A program made the translations under genes and the position numbers. 64,000 bases of DNA from the NCBI RefSeq assembly GCF_004114955.1, contig NZ_CP030053.1, positions 2,852,001 to 2,916,000 on the forward strand, written 5' to 3'. This document shows positions 17,746 through 26,806 of this stretch, in pieces; positions within the stretch are counted from its first letter, which is position 1; each line of letters starts with the position of its first letter. This DNA comes from Bradyrhizobium guangzhouense. GTDB taxonomy: Bacteria > Pseudomonadota > Alphaproteobacteria > Rhizobiales > Xanthobacteraceae. The notes under the pieces were generated by a model. It was not told the DNA's origin and did no database searches. It saw nothing but the letters and a program-made list of their open reading frames with translations.

Positions 17746-18324
17746 CTACTCCGCCGGCACAATGCTCGGCGCGAGGATCACTTCGAGATGTTCGGGGCGG
17801 TCGCGGTTGACGTCGGCGAGATAGTCATCGGCGACCTTGCGCAGACGGCGGCTGAGCTCGGCGGAGACGCTGATGCTGTCGAGCTTGGTGTTCTCCTGCA
17901 CGATGGCGAGGATGGCGTTGATGTGGTGCGTGAACAGCTCGGCTGGCACCTTCTCGAGATCCGGGGCATGCTCGATGACGCGGCACAGGCTCTCGGCAAC
18001 TGCCGCCGCGGCCGGATAGCCGAATGTGGCGGCATCGCCCTTGATGTCGTGCGCCGCGTGGAAGAGCTCGTCGCGACGTTCCTTGGTGAAGCCATCGTTA
18101 CGGATGGCTACATAGGCGGTCGCGAGCCGGTTGACCTCGGTTGTCATCCAGCTTTTGAACTCGCCGGACAGACCCGCCAGCGCCTGCTCGGCGCGGCCGA
18201 CCGGATCGTCCATGTCCTTTTCCTCGACCCGGCGCAGCACTTTACGCAGCGGATTGGGCTGCGTAATCACGTGATGCGTGGCGAAGGCCTTGACCTCGAT
18301 GTCCTTTGCGTTGTTCTTCGCCAT
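17746..18324 (-). CDS. Hpt domain phosphotransfer protein
   Basis: A 192-residue soluble helical protein. FHAAHDIKGDAATFGY holds the phosphorylatable His92 in the H-X-X-K-G motif of histidine phosphotransfer domains, with the four-helix pattern around it. Residues 1-55 are an extra N-terminal region. There is no kinase domain, so it should relay phosphate between a kinase elsewhere and a receiver; the obvious receiver is the product of the gene immediately upstream on the same strand, 30 bp away. Probably one operon. Confidence 0.88.
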   Translation of the reverse strand: MAKNNAKDIEVKAFATHHVITQPNPLRKVLRRVEEKDMDDPVGRAEQALAGLSGEFKSWMTTEVNRLATAYVAIRNDGFTKERRDELFHAAHDIKGDAATFGYPAAAAVAESLCRVIEHAPDLEKVPAELFTHHINAILAIVQENTKLDSISVSAELSRRLRKVADDYLADVNRDRPEHLEVILAPSIVPAE

Positions 18325-18354
18325 GATGCCTGCCTCGCCGGATGAGACGTTGCG

Positions 18355-18900
18355 CTAGATGGAGGAGCGGGCCTTGTCGAGCAGCGAAGGCTGCTGGAGC
18401 ACTTCGTGCTTTTCGCCGACACGGCGCTCCGGACCCATATAGGCGGAATTGGTGTTGCGGCGCCGGTCGGGGCCGAAATAGGTCTTGGTCTTGATGAAGG
18501 GCCGGGGACTGGCGACGACGTTGAGGATGCGCTGATAGAGGCCCTTTGCCGAGATAGGCTTGGCCAGAAATTCGGTGACGCCGGCATCGCGCGCGACCGT
18601 GACGCGGCGCTTTTCGGAATGTCCCGTCAGCATGATGATCGGCGCGTAGGGGTTACCCTTGGATTCCGGCTGCCGGATCATCTGCGCTAGCTCGAGCCCG
18701 TCGAAGATCGGCATCGCCCAGTCGGTGATGACGATGTCAGGCACGTAATGGCTGTACATTTCAAGCGCAGTCGCACCGTCCTCGGCCTCATAGACCTCGC
18801 GCGCGCCGAACGAATGCAGAAGCGTCCGCAGGATGCGGCGCATGTGCGGATTGTCGTCGCAGACGAGGAAGCGGAGCTTGTTGAAGTCGATACGGAACAT
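18355..18900 (-). CDS. single-domain response regulator with PDRRR tail
   Basis: A 181-residue protein whose first 125 residues are a receiver domain: acidic pair D15-D16, phosphoacceptor D60 (VITDWAMP), T92 and K114 (FLAKPIS). There is no DNA-binding output domain. The tail instead has two similar basic blocks, YFGPDRRRN and YMGPERRVG, a motif found in alphaproteobacterial receiver proteins that partner with Hpt proteins. It probably passes or receives phosphate with the Hpt protein encoded next. An 11-bp inverted repeat with TTAACC half-sites lies 25-59 bp upstream of the ATG. Confidence 0.88.
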   Translation of the reverse strand: MFRIDFNKLRFLVCDDNPHMRRILRTLLHSFGAREVYEAEDGATALEMYSHYVPDIVITDWAMPIFDGLELAQMIRQPESKGNPYAPIIMLTGHSEKRRVTVARDAGVTEFLAKPISAKGLYQRILNVVASPRPFIKTKTYFGPDRRRNTNSAYMGPERRVGEKHEVLQQPSLLDKARSSI

Positions 18901-18924
18901 GACGCCCGGGCCAAAGCGGTCAAC

Positions 18925-18959
18925 CTTCGTTAACCATATCGTGGCTCGGGTTAACGAAG
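18925..18959. promoter_or_regulatory. 11-bp inverted repeat, candidate operator
   Basis: CTTCGTTAACC (18925-18935) and its exact complement (18949-18959) flank a 13-bp spacer. The left arm reads on into TTAACCAT, a CtrA-type half-site. It is placed where an operator for the response regulator gene would be expected. It might also form an RNA hairpin downstream of nadK, but no T-tract follows. Confidence 0.5.
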
Positions 18960-18999
18960 CGTTGCCGCCGAGCGCCCGGGCAAGAAAGGGCGGCCGGGC

Positions 19000-19779
19000 T
19001 CAATAGCCGAACTGCTCGCGCAGAATGCGCTCTTCCAGGCTGTGGCCGGGGTCGAACAGCATGCGCATCGAGATGGTCTTGTCGGACAGGATCTCGACGC
19101 GCCGGACCCTGCGGACCTCCTCGTGGTCGGCGACCGCCGCGACCGGGCGCTTGTCATCTTCCAGCACCTCGATCACGACATAGGCGGTGTTGGGGAGCAG
19201 GGCGCCGCGCCAGCGCCGCGGCCGGAAGGCGCTGATCGGCGTCAGCGCCAAGAGCGCAGCATTGATCGGCAGGATCGGGCCCTGGGCCGACAGGTTGTAG
19301 GCCGTCGAGCCCGCCGGCGTCGCGACGATGATGCCGTCGGCGATCAGCTCGGGCATGCGCTCGCGCTCGTCAATCAGGATTCGCAGCCGCGCCGCCTGGG
19401 AGGTCTGCCGGAACAGGTAGACCTCGTTGATGGCGTGGTGCAAATGGACGCGGTCGTTGACGTCGGTCGCGCGCATCAGCAGCGGATTGATCTCGGATTC
19501 ATGCGCCGCTTCGAGTCGTGCGCGCAGATCATGCGTCGAGTACTCGTTCATCAGGAAGCCGACCGTGCCGCGGTGCATGCCGTAGATCGGCTTGCCCGAA
19601 CGCATGTGGTGGTGCAGCGTCTGAAGCATCAGCCCGTCGCCGCCGAGGGCGACCACGATGTCGGCCTCGTCAGGATCGCAATTGCCGTATTGCGACGTGA
19701 GTTGGTGAAAGGCGGCCTCTGCCTCGCTGCTCGGGCTGGCGACGAAGGCGATCCGTTCGTATCGCGATGGCTTGGTCAT
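19000..19779 (-). CDS. nadK: NAD kinase
   Basis: A 259-residue enzyme phosphorylating NAD to NADP with ATP (or polyphosphate in some members). Signature motifs: GGDG at residues 46-49, HHAINEVYL with the NE pair, and [19 protein letters not shown], the conserved Gly-Ser-Thr-Ala-Tyr segment. The length is at the short end of the bacterial family, matching other rhizobial NadK. GGAAGC lies just upstream of ATG 19779. Cytosolic. The gene lies about 100 bp before the response regulator on the same strand. Confidence 0.96.
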   Translation of the reverse strand: MTKPSRYERIAFVASPSSEAEAAFHQLTSQYGNCDPDEADIVVALGGDGLMLQTLHHHMRSGKPIYGMHRGTVGFLMNEYSTHDLRARLEAAHESEINPLLMRATDVNDRVHLHHAINEVYLFRQTSQAARLRILIDERERMPELIADGIIVATPAGSTAYNLSAQGPILPINAALLALTPISAFRPRRWRGALLPNTAYVVIEVLEDDKRPVAAVADHEEVRRVRRVEILSDKTISMRMLFDPGHSLEERILREQFGY

Positions 19780-20024
19780 GGCTTCCGGGCAGGTGCCGCT
19801 GGCTCGAGAAAGGTCCGCCGAGGTCGTCTATACGACCTGGACCTGTATTGTCGAGGATGACCGGCTGGCAAGGCAAACGCGGAGGTCGGCCGGGCGTCCC
19901 ATTTGAGGGCAAAAAGCCGGGTTCATCAGTCCCGGATCGCCAGTCCAGGGCCCGATCCCCCAAACCGTCGCAATTTGCGGCTACATCTGTGGTCGGACAG
20001 CCCGAGCGGGCGGGGAGAACAATC

Positions 20025-21581
20025 ATGGTCATGAGCTTGCGCCGTGCGGGACTGATGCTCGCGGTCACCGCTTTCGTGCTCGCGGGCCCGGCCCGGGCGG
20101 ACGATCCGCCGCAGCCACGCAACGAGGCGGCCGCGCCCGCCGGACAGAAGGCCGGGCGCGGCGGAAATGCGCAGAATGGGGCGCAGGCTTCGCCGGCGGC
20201 TTCCGATCGTCGCCTCCCTGACGACTCGACGACCCACCAGACCCTCGACTTGCCGGGCCGAACGCTCAACTTCGCCGCGACCGCCGGCGCGATCCGGGTG
20301 TTCAACGAGAAAGGCGAGCCGCTCGCCGACATCGCCACCACGTCCTACGAGCTCGACGGCGCCGATCGCGCCACGCGCCCGGTGACATTCCTCTTCAACG
20401 GGGGACCCGGCGCATCCTCGGCGTGGCTCCAATTCGGCGCGGTCGGGCCGTGGCGGCTGCCGCTTGACGGCGAGGGACTGTCGCCGTCGGCCTCGCCCGA
20501 GGTGAAACCGAACGCGGAGACCTGGCTCGACTTCACCGATCTTGTTTTCATCGATCCCGTTGGCACCGGCTATAGCCGCGTCATCGCCAGCGGTGAGGAC
20601 GCGCGCAAGCGGTTCTATTCGGTCGACGGGGATGTCAACTCGATCGCGCTCGTCATTCGCCGCTGGCTCGAGAAGCACAATCGCCTGACCTCGCCGAAAT
20701 TCGTCGCCGGCGAGAGCTACGGCGGCATCCGCGGGCCGAAGGTTGTTCGCCAGCTGCAGATTCAGCATGGCGTTGGCGTCAGAGGCTTGATCCTGGTGTC
20801 ACCCCTCCTGGATTTCCGCGAATTCACCGGCACGAGCCTGCTGCAATATGTCGCGAGCTTGCCGAGCTACGTGGCGGTGGCGCGCGAAGCCAAGGGACCG
20901 GTCAAGCGCGCTGATCTCGCCGACGTGGAGGCCTACGCTCGCGGGGAATTTCTGGCCGATCTCGTCAAGGGCGAGGCGGACAAGGAAGCCACCAATCGCC
21001 TCGCCGACAAGGTCGCCGAACTCACCGGCATCGACCAGACGGTAAGCCGCAGGCTCGCCGGCCGCTTCGACGTCGGCGAATTCCGCCGCGAACTCGATCG
21101 CAAGAACGGCGTGGTGACCGGACGCTACGACGGCTCGGTGCGTGGTCTCGATCCCTATCCGGATTCGAGCAGCTCACATTTCGGCGACCCCTCCGGGGAT
21201 GCGCTTCAGGCGCCGCTGACGAGCGCTGCGGTCGATGTGCTCACACGAAAGCTCAACTGGCGGCCAGACGGCTCCTATGAGGTCCTCAACGGCTCGGTCG
21301 AGCACAACTGGGACTTCGGTGGCGGCATCAACCCGCCGCAATCGCTGTCGGAGTTGCGCCAGATCCTCGCCACGGATGCGAAGCTGAACGTTCTCGTCGC
21401 ACACGGTCTGTTCGATCTCGCGACGCCCTATTTCGGCACGAAGCGGGCGCTCGACCAACTGCCGGCCTTCGTGACATCGCGCGTCAAGTTCGTCGTCTAT
21501 CCCGGCGGCCACATGTTCTATTCGCGCGACGGCTCGCGGCAGGCGCTGCGGAGCGAGGTCGAGGCGCTCATTCGGGAGTAG
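20025..21581 (+). CDS. S10 family serine carboxypeptidase-like protein
   Basis: A 518-residue exported protein. A signal peptide (LMLAVTAFVLAGPARAD) is followed by an Ala/Gly-rich linker and then the peptidase S10 fold: FLFNGGPGASSAW (oxyanion Gly-Gly), FVAGESYGGIRGP (nucleophile Ser in GESYGG), and near the end YPGGHMFYSRD with the catalytic His. The catalytic Asp is probably in the FDLATPYFGTK stretch. It should remove C-terminal residues from peptides in the periplasm. Start at 20025 has GGGGAG 5-10 nt upstream; the frame is open back to 19767 but that part is antisense to nadK. Its 3' end overlaps the next gene by 14 bp, tail to tail. Confidence 0.9.
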   Translation: MVMSLRRAGLMLAVTAFVLAGPARADDPPQPRNEAAAPAGQKAGRGGNAQNGAQASPAASDRRLPDDSTTHQTLDLPGRTLNFAATAGAIRVFNEKGEPLADIATTSYELDGADRATRPVTFLFNGGPGASSAWLQFGAVGPWRLPLDGEGLSPSASPEVKPNAETWLDFTDLVFIDPVGTGYSRVIASGEDARKRFYSVDGDVNSIALVIRRWLEKHNRLTSPKFVAGESYGGIRGPKVVRQLQIQHGVGVRGLILVSPLLDFREFTGTSLLQYVASLPSYVAVAREAKGPVKRADLADVEAYARGEFLADLVKGEADKEATNRLADKVAELTGIDQTVSRRLAGRFDVGEFRRELDRKNGVVTGRYDGSVRGLDPYPDSSSSHFGDPSGDALQAPLTSAAVDVLTRKLNWRPDGSYEVLNGSVEHNWDFGGGINPPQSLSELRQILATDAKLNVLVAHGLFDLATPYFGTKRALDQLPAFVTSRVKFVVYPGGHMFYSRDGSRQALRSEVEALIRE

Positions 21582-22956
21582 GCCGGCGCTTCCGCGGCGG
21601 ATAGCGCCGCGCGATCTCGCGCGCGACGACCGCCGCGGGCTTGACGTTGGCGCCCGCGATCCAGATGTCGCTGACCTTGCCGCGCTTGTCGCGGACGCGG
21701 CGCACCGGCTCACCGTGGCTGGAATAGCCGGCCGCCCAGACGAGGTTGCCGGTGTCGCGGCCGGTGACCTCGATCTCGCCGGTATCCATGAAGGGATTGT
21801 TGAACTGCGGGTTGGCGATCAGCACGCGGTTGCCGGCGGGCACAAAGTCTGTCGCGCCCCAGATCGTCCACCAGCGGCCGGTCCAGTCGCGCAAGCGTCG
21901 GTCGGGCGCGCCGCGGCTCTTGAAGACACGCAGGATCTGCATCGCGCCGTCCATCCAGAACGGTGCGGCGCCGTCGATGGAGTTGCTGAGGATGCTGATA
22001 GCGAGCTCGCATCCGGGAATCGAGCAGGTCCGCGAGATGTAGCCCTGGAAGCCGCCACCATGGCCGAACCAGTCCCAGCCGTCGGTCTTGCCGGCGTTGA
22101 CGCCGAGGCCGTAATAAGCCTCGAAGCTCTGCGGCACGCGCCAATGATGCCGCGTCATCTCGCGCCGGCTCGCGCCCGACAGGACGCTCTTCTTCGCGTT
22201 GGGGGCAAGCTGGGCAAAGAATCGCGCGGTGTCCGCGGCGGTGGCAACGAAGCCAGCGGCGGACGCCATCGCATGGGCCGGATTGTCGCCTGGTATCACG
22301 CAGCGCTCTCCGAGGGGCAGCTTTCGCGTATGGCCGCGGGCAAACAGCGCACCTTTGGGAAGCGGCGCATTCGGCTCGGTTTCGCGCAACCCCGCAGGCT
22401 CGATGATCTCGCGCTTGATCCAGTCGGAGTAGGGCTCCTTCGTCACCGTTTCGATGACGAGTCCCATCAGGGCAAAGCCGTGGTTGGAATATTTGAAACG
22501 CGTGCCCGGTTCGATCGCGGTCGGCAGCTTCAGCTCGGCGAGCAGTTCCCTGGCGTTGAGATAGGGGCGGTTGTCGATGAACTGGCCGGAATCGGCGCCG
22601 TCGCGCGTCAGCCCCGCGCTGTGCGACAGCACCTGCGCGATCGTCGTCCCGGCGACACTCGGATGCAGGCCGCTGACATACTGGCCGACCGGATCGTCGA
22701 GCCGGAGCTTGCGCTGCTCGCGCAGCTTCATGATGCCGGCCGCGGTAAAGCTCTTGGAGTGCGAGGCGATGCGGAATCTGTGGCGCGGGGTCAGCTTCTC
22801 GCCGGTGTCGAGATTGGCAAGCCCAAACGCATGCTCGGCGACGACCTCGCCGCGATGCACGATGGCGAGCAAGACGCCCGGCTGCTGGAAGGTCGTCTGC
22901 TGGAATTCAATCCAGGAGCCGATGTAGTCGATCGCGGATCGCAGCCACGTGTCCAT
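21568..22956 (-). CDS. serine hydrolase of the beta-lactamase/class C family
   Basis: A 462-residue protein with the penicillin-binding/class C triad: SHSK with Ser65 and Lys68, YSN at 156-158, and HGGG in FGHGGGFQGY replacing KTG, which is typical of esterases and D-peptidases in this family rather than true beta-lactamases. The C-terminal 120 residues form an extra beta-rich section (GEIEVTGRDTGNLVWAAGY). No clear signal peptide is seen. The substrate may be a D-amino-acid peptide or ester. Its stop codon lies inside the end of the convergent S10 peptidase gene, an unusual overlap for two unrelated genes. Confidence 0.88.
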   Translation of the reverse strand: MDTWLRSAIDYIGSWIEFQQTTFQQPGVLLAIVHRGEVVAEHAFGLANLDTGEKLTPRHRFRIASHSKSFTAAGIMKLREQRKLRLDDPVGQYVSGLHPSVAGTTIAQVLSHSAGLTRDGADSGQFIDNRPYLNARELLAELKLPTAIEPGTRFKYSNHGFALMGLVIETVTKEPYSDWIKREIIEPAGLRETEPNAPLPKGALFARGHTRKLPLGERCVIPGDNPAHAMASAAGFVATAADTARFFAQLAPNAKKSVLSGASRREMTRHHWRVPQSFEAYYGLGVNAGKTDGWDWFGHGGGFQGYISRTCSIPGCELAISILSNSIDGAAPFWMDGAMQILRVFKSRGAPDRRLRDWTGRWWTIWGATDFVPAGNRVLIANPQFNNPFMDTGEIEVTGRDTGNLVWAAGYSSHGEPVRRVRDKRGKVSDIWIAGANVKPAAVVAREIARRYPPRKRRPTPE

Positions 22957-23067
22957 TGCGCTACCAATTTGCGAGGAGGGATGGGTGCGCGAAAGCTAGC
23001 CGAGAAAGCAGAACGGGCACAACCCGCAAAGGTCGTGCCCGTTCGCGTCATCAGAAGATGCGATATC

Positions 23068-23610
23068 TCAGTAGACGAGTATCGCGCCGGTCGGCTTGTC
23101 GAGCGCTGCAGCCAGCGAGCGATACTCGGAGCTGTCGGTGCCGGCGAGGGAGGCGATCTTGCTCAGGTGGTACTGCGCCTGCTCGCGGTTGCCCTGCTCG
23201 AGCTGCCAGAGGCCGTAATACTGCCAGGTGCGGACGTGGTTCGGATCGTCCTTTAGCGCGATCTCGTAATAGACCTTCGAGGACTGGTAGTCGCCGAGCT
23301 TGCGGTAGGAGTAGCCGATCAAATTGGCGACGTCGGCAACGTCGTCACGCTTGAGCTGCTTCAGCTGGCCGATCGCGTCCGTATAGTCGTGCTTGTCGTA
23401 GATCGTGGTGTACGCGGTCCGGTAGGCCGCAAGGAATTTCGGATCGGTGACGGAAGAGCTCTTCTTCTTGCCCTTCTTGGTCGACGTATCCGACTTTGGC
23501 GGCGAGGAGGGCTCGTCACTGCCGGCGGCATAGGCGCTGGTCAGGGCCGGTCCGGCCGCCAAGGTCATGGCGACAAGTCCCGGCACGAGAAGCGTTGAGA
23601 GTCTGCGCAT
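23068..23610 (-). CDS. exported TPR protein
   Basis: A 180-residue periplasmic protein. After the signal (LLVPGLVAMTLAAGPALTSAYA) and a Ser/Lys-rich linker come two to three tetratricopeptide repeats: AIGQLKQLKRDDVADVANL, then SYRKLGDYQSSKVYYEIALKDDP, then GLWQLEQGNREQAQYHLSKI. Such repeats mediate protein contacts; no partner is evident. Start 23610 has GGGAGAA 6 nt upstream, better than 23667. It lies after the serine hydrolase on the same strand by position, but is transcribed first of the two. Confidence 0.85.
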   Translation of the reverse strand: MRRLSTLLVPGLVAMTLAAGPALTSAYAAGSDEPSSPPKSDTSTKKGKKKSSSVTDPKFLAAYRTAYTTIYDKHDYTDAIGQLKQLKRDDVADVANLIGYSYRKLGDYQSSKVYYEIALKDDPNHVRTWQYYGLWQLEQGNREQAQYHLSKIASLAGTDSSEYRSLAAALDKPTGAILVY

Positions 23611-23862
23611 CGAAGTTCTCCCGTATGAACGTGGCGATCCTACACGATTGCCCAAAGACCGGAACACCCGGCCGCCGAAAACATTCCCGGCCGTCGCCGG
23701 CCGTTCGGCCTTCCCGGGAAAGATAACAAACTTGTCATCCAGATGAACGGAAGCCTGCCACGCGCTTCAGAACGGGTTCAGCGCGCGCCGTCTAGGCTCT
23801 CCCCATGATCGAAGAGTTGGCGAGAGGGCGCCGCCTCAAGATCCTTCCAAGAGGAGACCACC

Positions 23863-24237
23863 ATGTTGAAGACCATTTCCGCAGCCTTGCTCGCAGCTTC
23901 CGTCATCGCCGCCCCGGCCTTCGCCAAGGATGCCGCGAAGGATGCCACCAAGTCCACCGCGACCGCCCCGGTGATCAAGGCGGATCAGACCCAGAGCAAG
24001 GTCTCCACCACCGCGGCCAAGCCCGAAGCCAAGTCCGAAGCGAAGACGGCCGACGTCAAGTCGCCCGCCAAGGTCGACACCAAGACGAAGGCGATGAACG
24101 CCAACGCCGCGATCACGCCGGACCAGCACAAGACCGTGCGGACGCACCGTCATCACCACAAGCATCTGTCGGCCAGGAAGTCGCTGAAGACGCATTCGAG
24201 CCTCGCCAAGCCGGTGACCACCGAGAAGCGCGGCTAA
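23863..24237 (+). CDS. secreted Lys/Ala-rich, His-rich protein
   Basis: A 124-residue protein with a clear signal (MLKTISAALLAASVIAAPAFA). The mature chain is dominated by Lys, Ala and Thr and lacks Cys and Trp; near the C-terminus RTHRHHHKHLSARK is His-rich and could bind metal. It is likely disordered. GAGGAG lies 8 nt before the ATG, a strong ribosome site. A related style of protein is common in rhizobia, but no family or function is recognised. Confidence 0.75.
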   Translation: MLKTISAALLAASVIAAPAFAKDAAKDATKSTATAPVIKADQTQSKVSTTAAKPEAKSEAKTADVKSPAKVDTKTKAMNANAAITPDQHKTVRTHRHHHKHLSARKSLKTHSSLAKPVTTEKRG

Positions 24238-24560
24238 CGACTGATCCCGTGCGGCGGCATCCCTGGATTGCCCTGCCGCCGCGTGTGGAATGCAGGCCCG
24301 GCTCGCTCGTCACGCCGCGCGCAAACGCGAGCTGCTGACGGCGGGCCGGTGCGCCGTTTGCGCAAGGGATTCCGTGGTCTCGAGACCGCAATCAGGAATC
24401 GCGAAAACAACCCCATGCACAGTAGACGAGGGAGGATGGGGGCGAAGGACACCGGTCTGCGGATTTTGCGAATCCGTTTGACTCGTCGGGCAAAACATCT
24501 CTAGAGATGTATCATTGCACCGTTGGAGCCGGCATACTCCGGGTCGATTGAGCGACGAGC
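24238..24560. other. 323-bp intergenic region with a hairpin
   Basis: Directly after the secreted protein is a 9-bp inverted repeat (GCGGCGGCA at 24251-24259, complement at 24274-24282), a possible terminator without a T-tract. The middle part (about 24380-24500) has the look of a degraded dispersed element of the genus, including CGGGCAAAACATC near 24489. No gene is supported. Confidence 0.45.
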
Positions 24561-25001
24561 GTGACCGTGAGGCCATTGGCGAAACGTGCGGCGAGCCTGA
24601 CACTGATCCTGGCCTTGCCGTTGGCGCTCGCGGCCTGTTTCGGCAGCGATGGTGACCGTCCATCCTTGATGGAAGGGGCCCAGGCCGGAGGGCCGCAGCC
24701 GTTTCCCGACAATTTCCGCAGCGACGCGCTGGCCTTGCTTCACGCCTATCTCAACAATCCGGTCGGAGTGCGCGACGCCAGCATGGCGGATCCGGTGCTG
24801 CGTGAGATCGGCGGACGGCAGTTCTACGTCAGCTGCCTGCACTTCACGCCGCGGGAGACCGACGGCAGCTACAAGGCCATGCGCGAGCGCGCCGTCGTCT
24901 ACGTCAATGGCCGTGCCGACCGTGTCGTCGATCGCGCGAGCGAGCTCTGTGCCGGCGCGGTTTACGCACCCTTTCCGGAACTGGAAAAGATGGCGCGGTA
25001 G
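24561..25001 (+). CDS. small lipoprotein
   Basis: A 146-residue protein with a signal ending in the lipobox LALAAC, so probably lipid-anchored at Cys26. The mature part has LLHAYLNNPVGVRDASMADPVLREI followed by FYVSCLHFTPRE and a second Cys near SELCAGAVY, which might form a disulfide. I recognise it only as a conserved type of rhizobial lipoprotein. GTG 24561 is used; GTG 24567 is equally possible. Confidence 0.78.
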   Translation: MTVRPLAKRAASLTLILALPLALAACFGSDGDRPSLMEGAQAGGPQPFPDNFRSDALALLHAYLNNPVGVRDASMADPVLREIGGRQFYVSCLHFTPRETDGSYKAMRERAVVYVNGRADRVVDRASELCAGAVYAPFPELEKMAR

Positions 25002-25288
25002 CGCAAAGGCCACCTTCATCCCGGACTGCTAGAACAAGAGCTGCCGGAGCCGCTGGATCACGTTTTGGCGAGCCTTGAACGTGGCGGTTTGGCCTTGCGA
25101 CAAATCGTTACGGCTGGACATGCGCGTAGGACGAAATCTGTCGGCGGAAGCGGACGTGATGGAACAAAATCGCGATGTTGCCGCTCCGTCACAGTAACGA
25201 ACGATCAACGTTCCGGCATCGCCGCGAAGCAACCCAATTCACGCCACGTTGTTTCCTGAGTGTCGTAAATGAAAGAACGGGGATGACC

Positions 25289-25996
25289 ATGAAGACGATT
25301 TTGCTTGGTGCAGCAGCTCTGCTCGCCCTGGCCGCACCGGCGGCCGCGGCCGACATGCAGCCGCGCACCTACACCAAGGCACCGGCCTACACGCCGCCGC
25401 AGGTGATCTACAACTGGACCGGTTTCTACATCGGCGGCCATGTCGGCGGCGCATTCGCTGGCGACACCACCTTCCAGTCCAGCGACGCCCGCTTCATGGG
25501 TGGCGTGCAGGGTGGCTTCGACTACCAGTTCGCGCCGAATTGGGTGTTGGGTATCGAGGCCCAGTATTCCTGGCTGCCGACCAACAATAACGGCGTCACG
25601 TTCCCGCTCGGGACCCAGGTGACGTCGAACACGGACCAGATCGGGTCGGTCACCGGCCGCCTCGGCTACACCTGGGGCCCGGCGCTGCTTTACGCCAAGG
25701 GCGGTTATGCCTGGCGCAATGGCGGCCTCGGCGTCAACGTCGCCGGCGTGCCTCAACCCTTTACGGCCAGCGGCAACAGCAAGGACGGCTACACGGTCGG
25801 CGGCGGCCTCGAATACATGTTCGCACCGAACTGGTCGGCCAAGGCCGAGTACCAGTACTACAATTTCGGCAGCACCACGATCACCTCCGGCCCGGCAGAC
25901 GTGGTCGGCGTCCGCGGCCGGGACGACGAACATACCGTCAAGGTCGGTGTAAACTATCGCTTCGGCTGGGGTGGTCCAGCGGCCTCGCGCTACTGA
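25289..25996 (+). CDS. outer membrane beta-barrel protein (Omp25/31-like)
   Basis: A 235-residue outer membrane protein. Signal MKTILLGAAALLALAAPAAAAD is followed by YNWTGFYIGGHVGGAF, the first strand signature of the Omp25/Omp31 family, then alternating strands (GGVQGGFDYQFAPNWVLGIEAQYSW; GSVTGRLGYTWGPALLYAKGGYAW) and a C-terminal strand HTVKVGVNYRFGWGG. Eight strands would be expected. ATG 25289 is preferred over 25283 because ACGGGG lies 6 nt before it but abuts the first ATG. A strong terminator follows. Confidence 0.92.
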   Translation: MKTILLGAAALLALAAPAAAADMQPRTYTKAPAYTPPQVIYNWTGFYIGGHVGGAFAGDTTFQSSDARFMGGVQGGFDYQFAPNWVLGIEAQYSWLPTNNNGVTFPLGTQVTSNTDQIGSVTGRLGYTWGPALLYAKGGYAWRNGGLGVNVAGVPQPFTASGNSKDGYTVGGGLEYMFAPNWSAKAEYQYYNFGSTTITSGPADVVGVRGRDDEHTVKVGVNYRFGWGGPAASRY

Positions 25997-26026
25997 GCCG
26001 CCCAGCGAGCACGATCACGATCCCAG

Positions 26027-26057
26027 AAAGGCCGGCTACCTGCCGGCCTTTCGTTTT
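26027..26057 (+). terminator. intrinsic terminator of the porin-like gene
   Basis: A perfect 10-bp stem (AAAGGCCGGC at 26027-26036, complement at 26042-26051) with a 5-nt loop, followed by TCGTTTT. It begins 31 bp after the stop of the outer membrane protein gene. Confidence 0.85.
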
Positions 26058-26248
26058 GCGATCCGGTTTGCTTGCCTCGTTTCCATTGCGTGAACCATCT
26101 GGCGCGTCATTTGCAAGCAAACGGTCAGGCGCGCGCTTTCTCACTGATGTCACGGGCATCGGGTAAAGCAAAAATAATTTTTGCGATTTACGGAACTCGC
26201 GCTCCGGTACGCGTATTAGGGGATTGCCGGGCTGGTGGGATGACGAAA

Positions 26249-26491
26249 ATGCGTATCTTGACGTCAGTGGTGACAGTCGCGTGCTTTGCCGCGGTCCCGT
26301 GCTCTGCCCAAACAATCCTCAAATCCGAGCCTCTGATGTTGGCACCTTACGAGGTCGCCTTCGTCAAGGACGCGTCCTGTCCATCCGGCAAGGTGCTGAA
26401 GGTTACCGGAGCGATCCGCGGGCTGCATCGCCGCAAGGCCTGCGTGTCGGTTGCCGGTGAGCAGGCTTCGCTCGCGATCGCGACACCCTGA
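26249..26491 (+). CDS. small secreted protein with a Cys pair
   Basis: An 80-residue protein: signal MRILTSVVTVACFAAVPCSA, then mature chain with LKSEPLMLAPYEVAFVKDASCPSG and KACVSVAG, so two Cys that could pair. It resembles the short DUF6719-type proteins of Bradyrhizobium, by memory only. ATG 26249 is chosen since GGTGGG sits 9 nt upstream; ATG 26240 directly abuts that site. Confidence 0.7.
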   Translation: MRILTSVVTVACFAAVPCSAQTILKSEPLMLAPYEVAFVKDASCPSGKVLKVTGAIRGLHRRKACVSVAGEQASLAIATP

Positions 26492-26551
26492 CGCGCGCCT
26501 CGCCACCGCCTTTCGCTCAAGCGCTTTGCCCCGAAATTTCGTGGCCGGACC

Positions 26552-26806
26552 TCACGAGTTGAGCTGAAGCTCAATCCTGGATTCCCGTTCGGCGTCCGCC
26601 TTGTTCTTGGCGGGGTCCTCGCCCTGGGCGGCCCGGCAGGACTTGATCTCGTAGTCATTGTCGAGCACCCGGCGCGGACCGTGCCGCTCGTCGTCGGACC
26701 CGACGTCTACGACCAGCCCGCTCCGTTGCGCGAACTTCCAGACGTCAGCCTCGTCGGGATAGGCCTTGCTGATCTGGCTGTCGTTGCAGAACAGGGCGTA
26801 GGGCAT
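26552..26806 (-). CDS. small soluble protein of unknown function
   Basis: An 84-residue protein starting MPYALFCNDSQISKAYP, with mixed alpha/beta character and a charged C-terminal helix (AKNKADAERESRIEL). GGGAGCGGGAAG precedes ATG 26806. Proteins with the same opening occur widely in Bradyrhizobium, as far as I recall. No signal peptide; probably cytosolic. It converges with the previous gene. Confidence 0.72.
   Translation of the reverse strand: MPYALFCNDSQISKAYPDEADVWKFAQRSGLVVDVGSDDERHGPRRVLDNDYEIKSCRAAQGEDPAKNKADAERESRIELQLNS

Noticed and set aside
21568..22956. Serine hydrolase as a true class C beta-lactamase
   Set aside because: HGG replaces KTG, there is an extra C-terminal section and no signal peptide, all of which fit esterase or D-peptidase relatives better.
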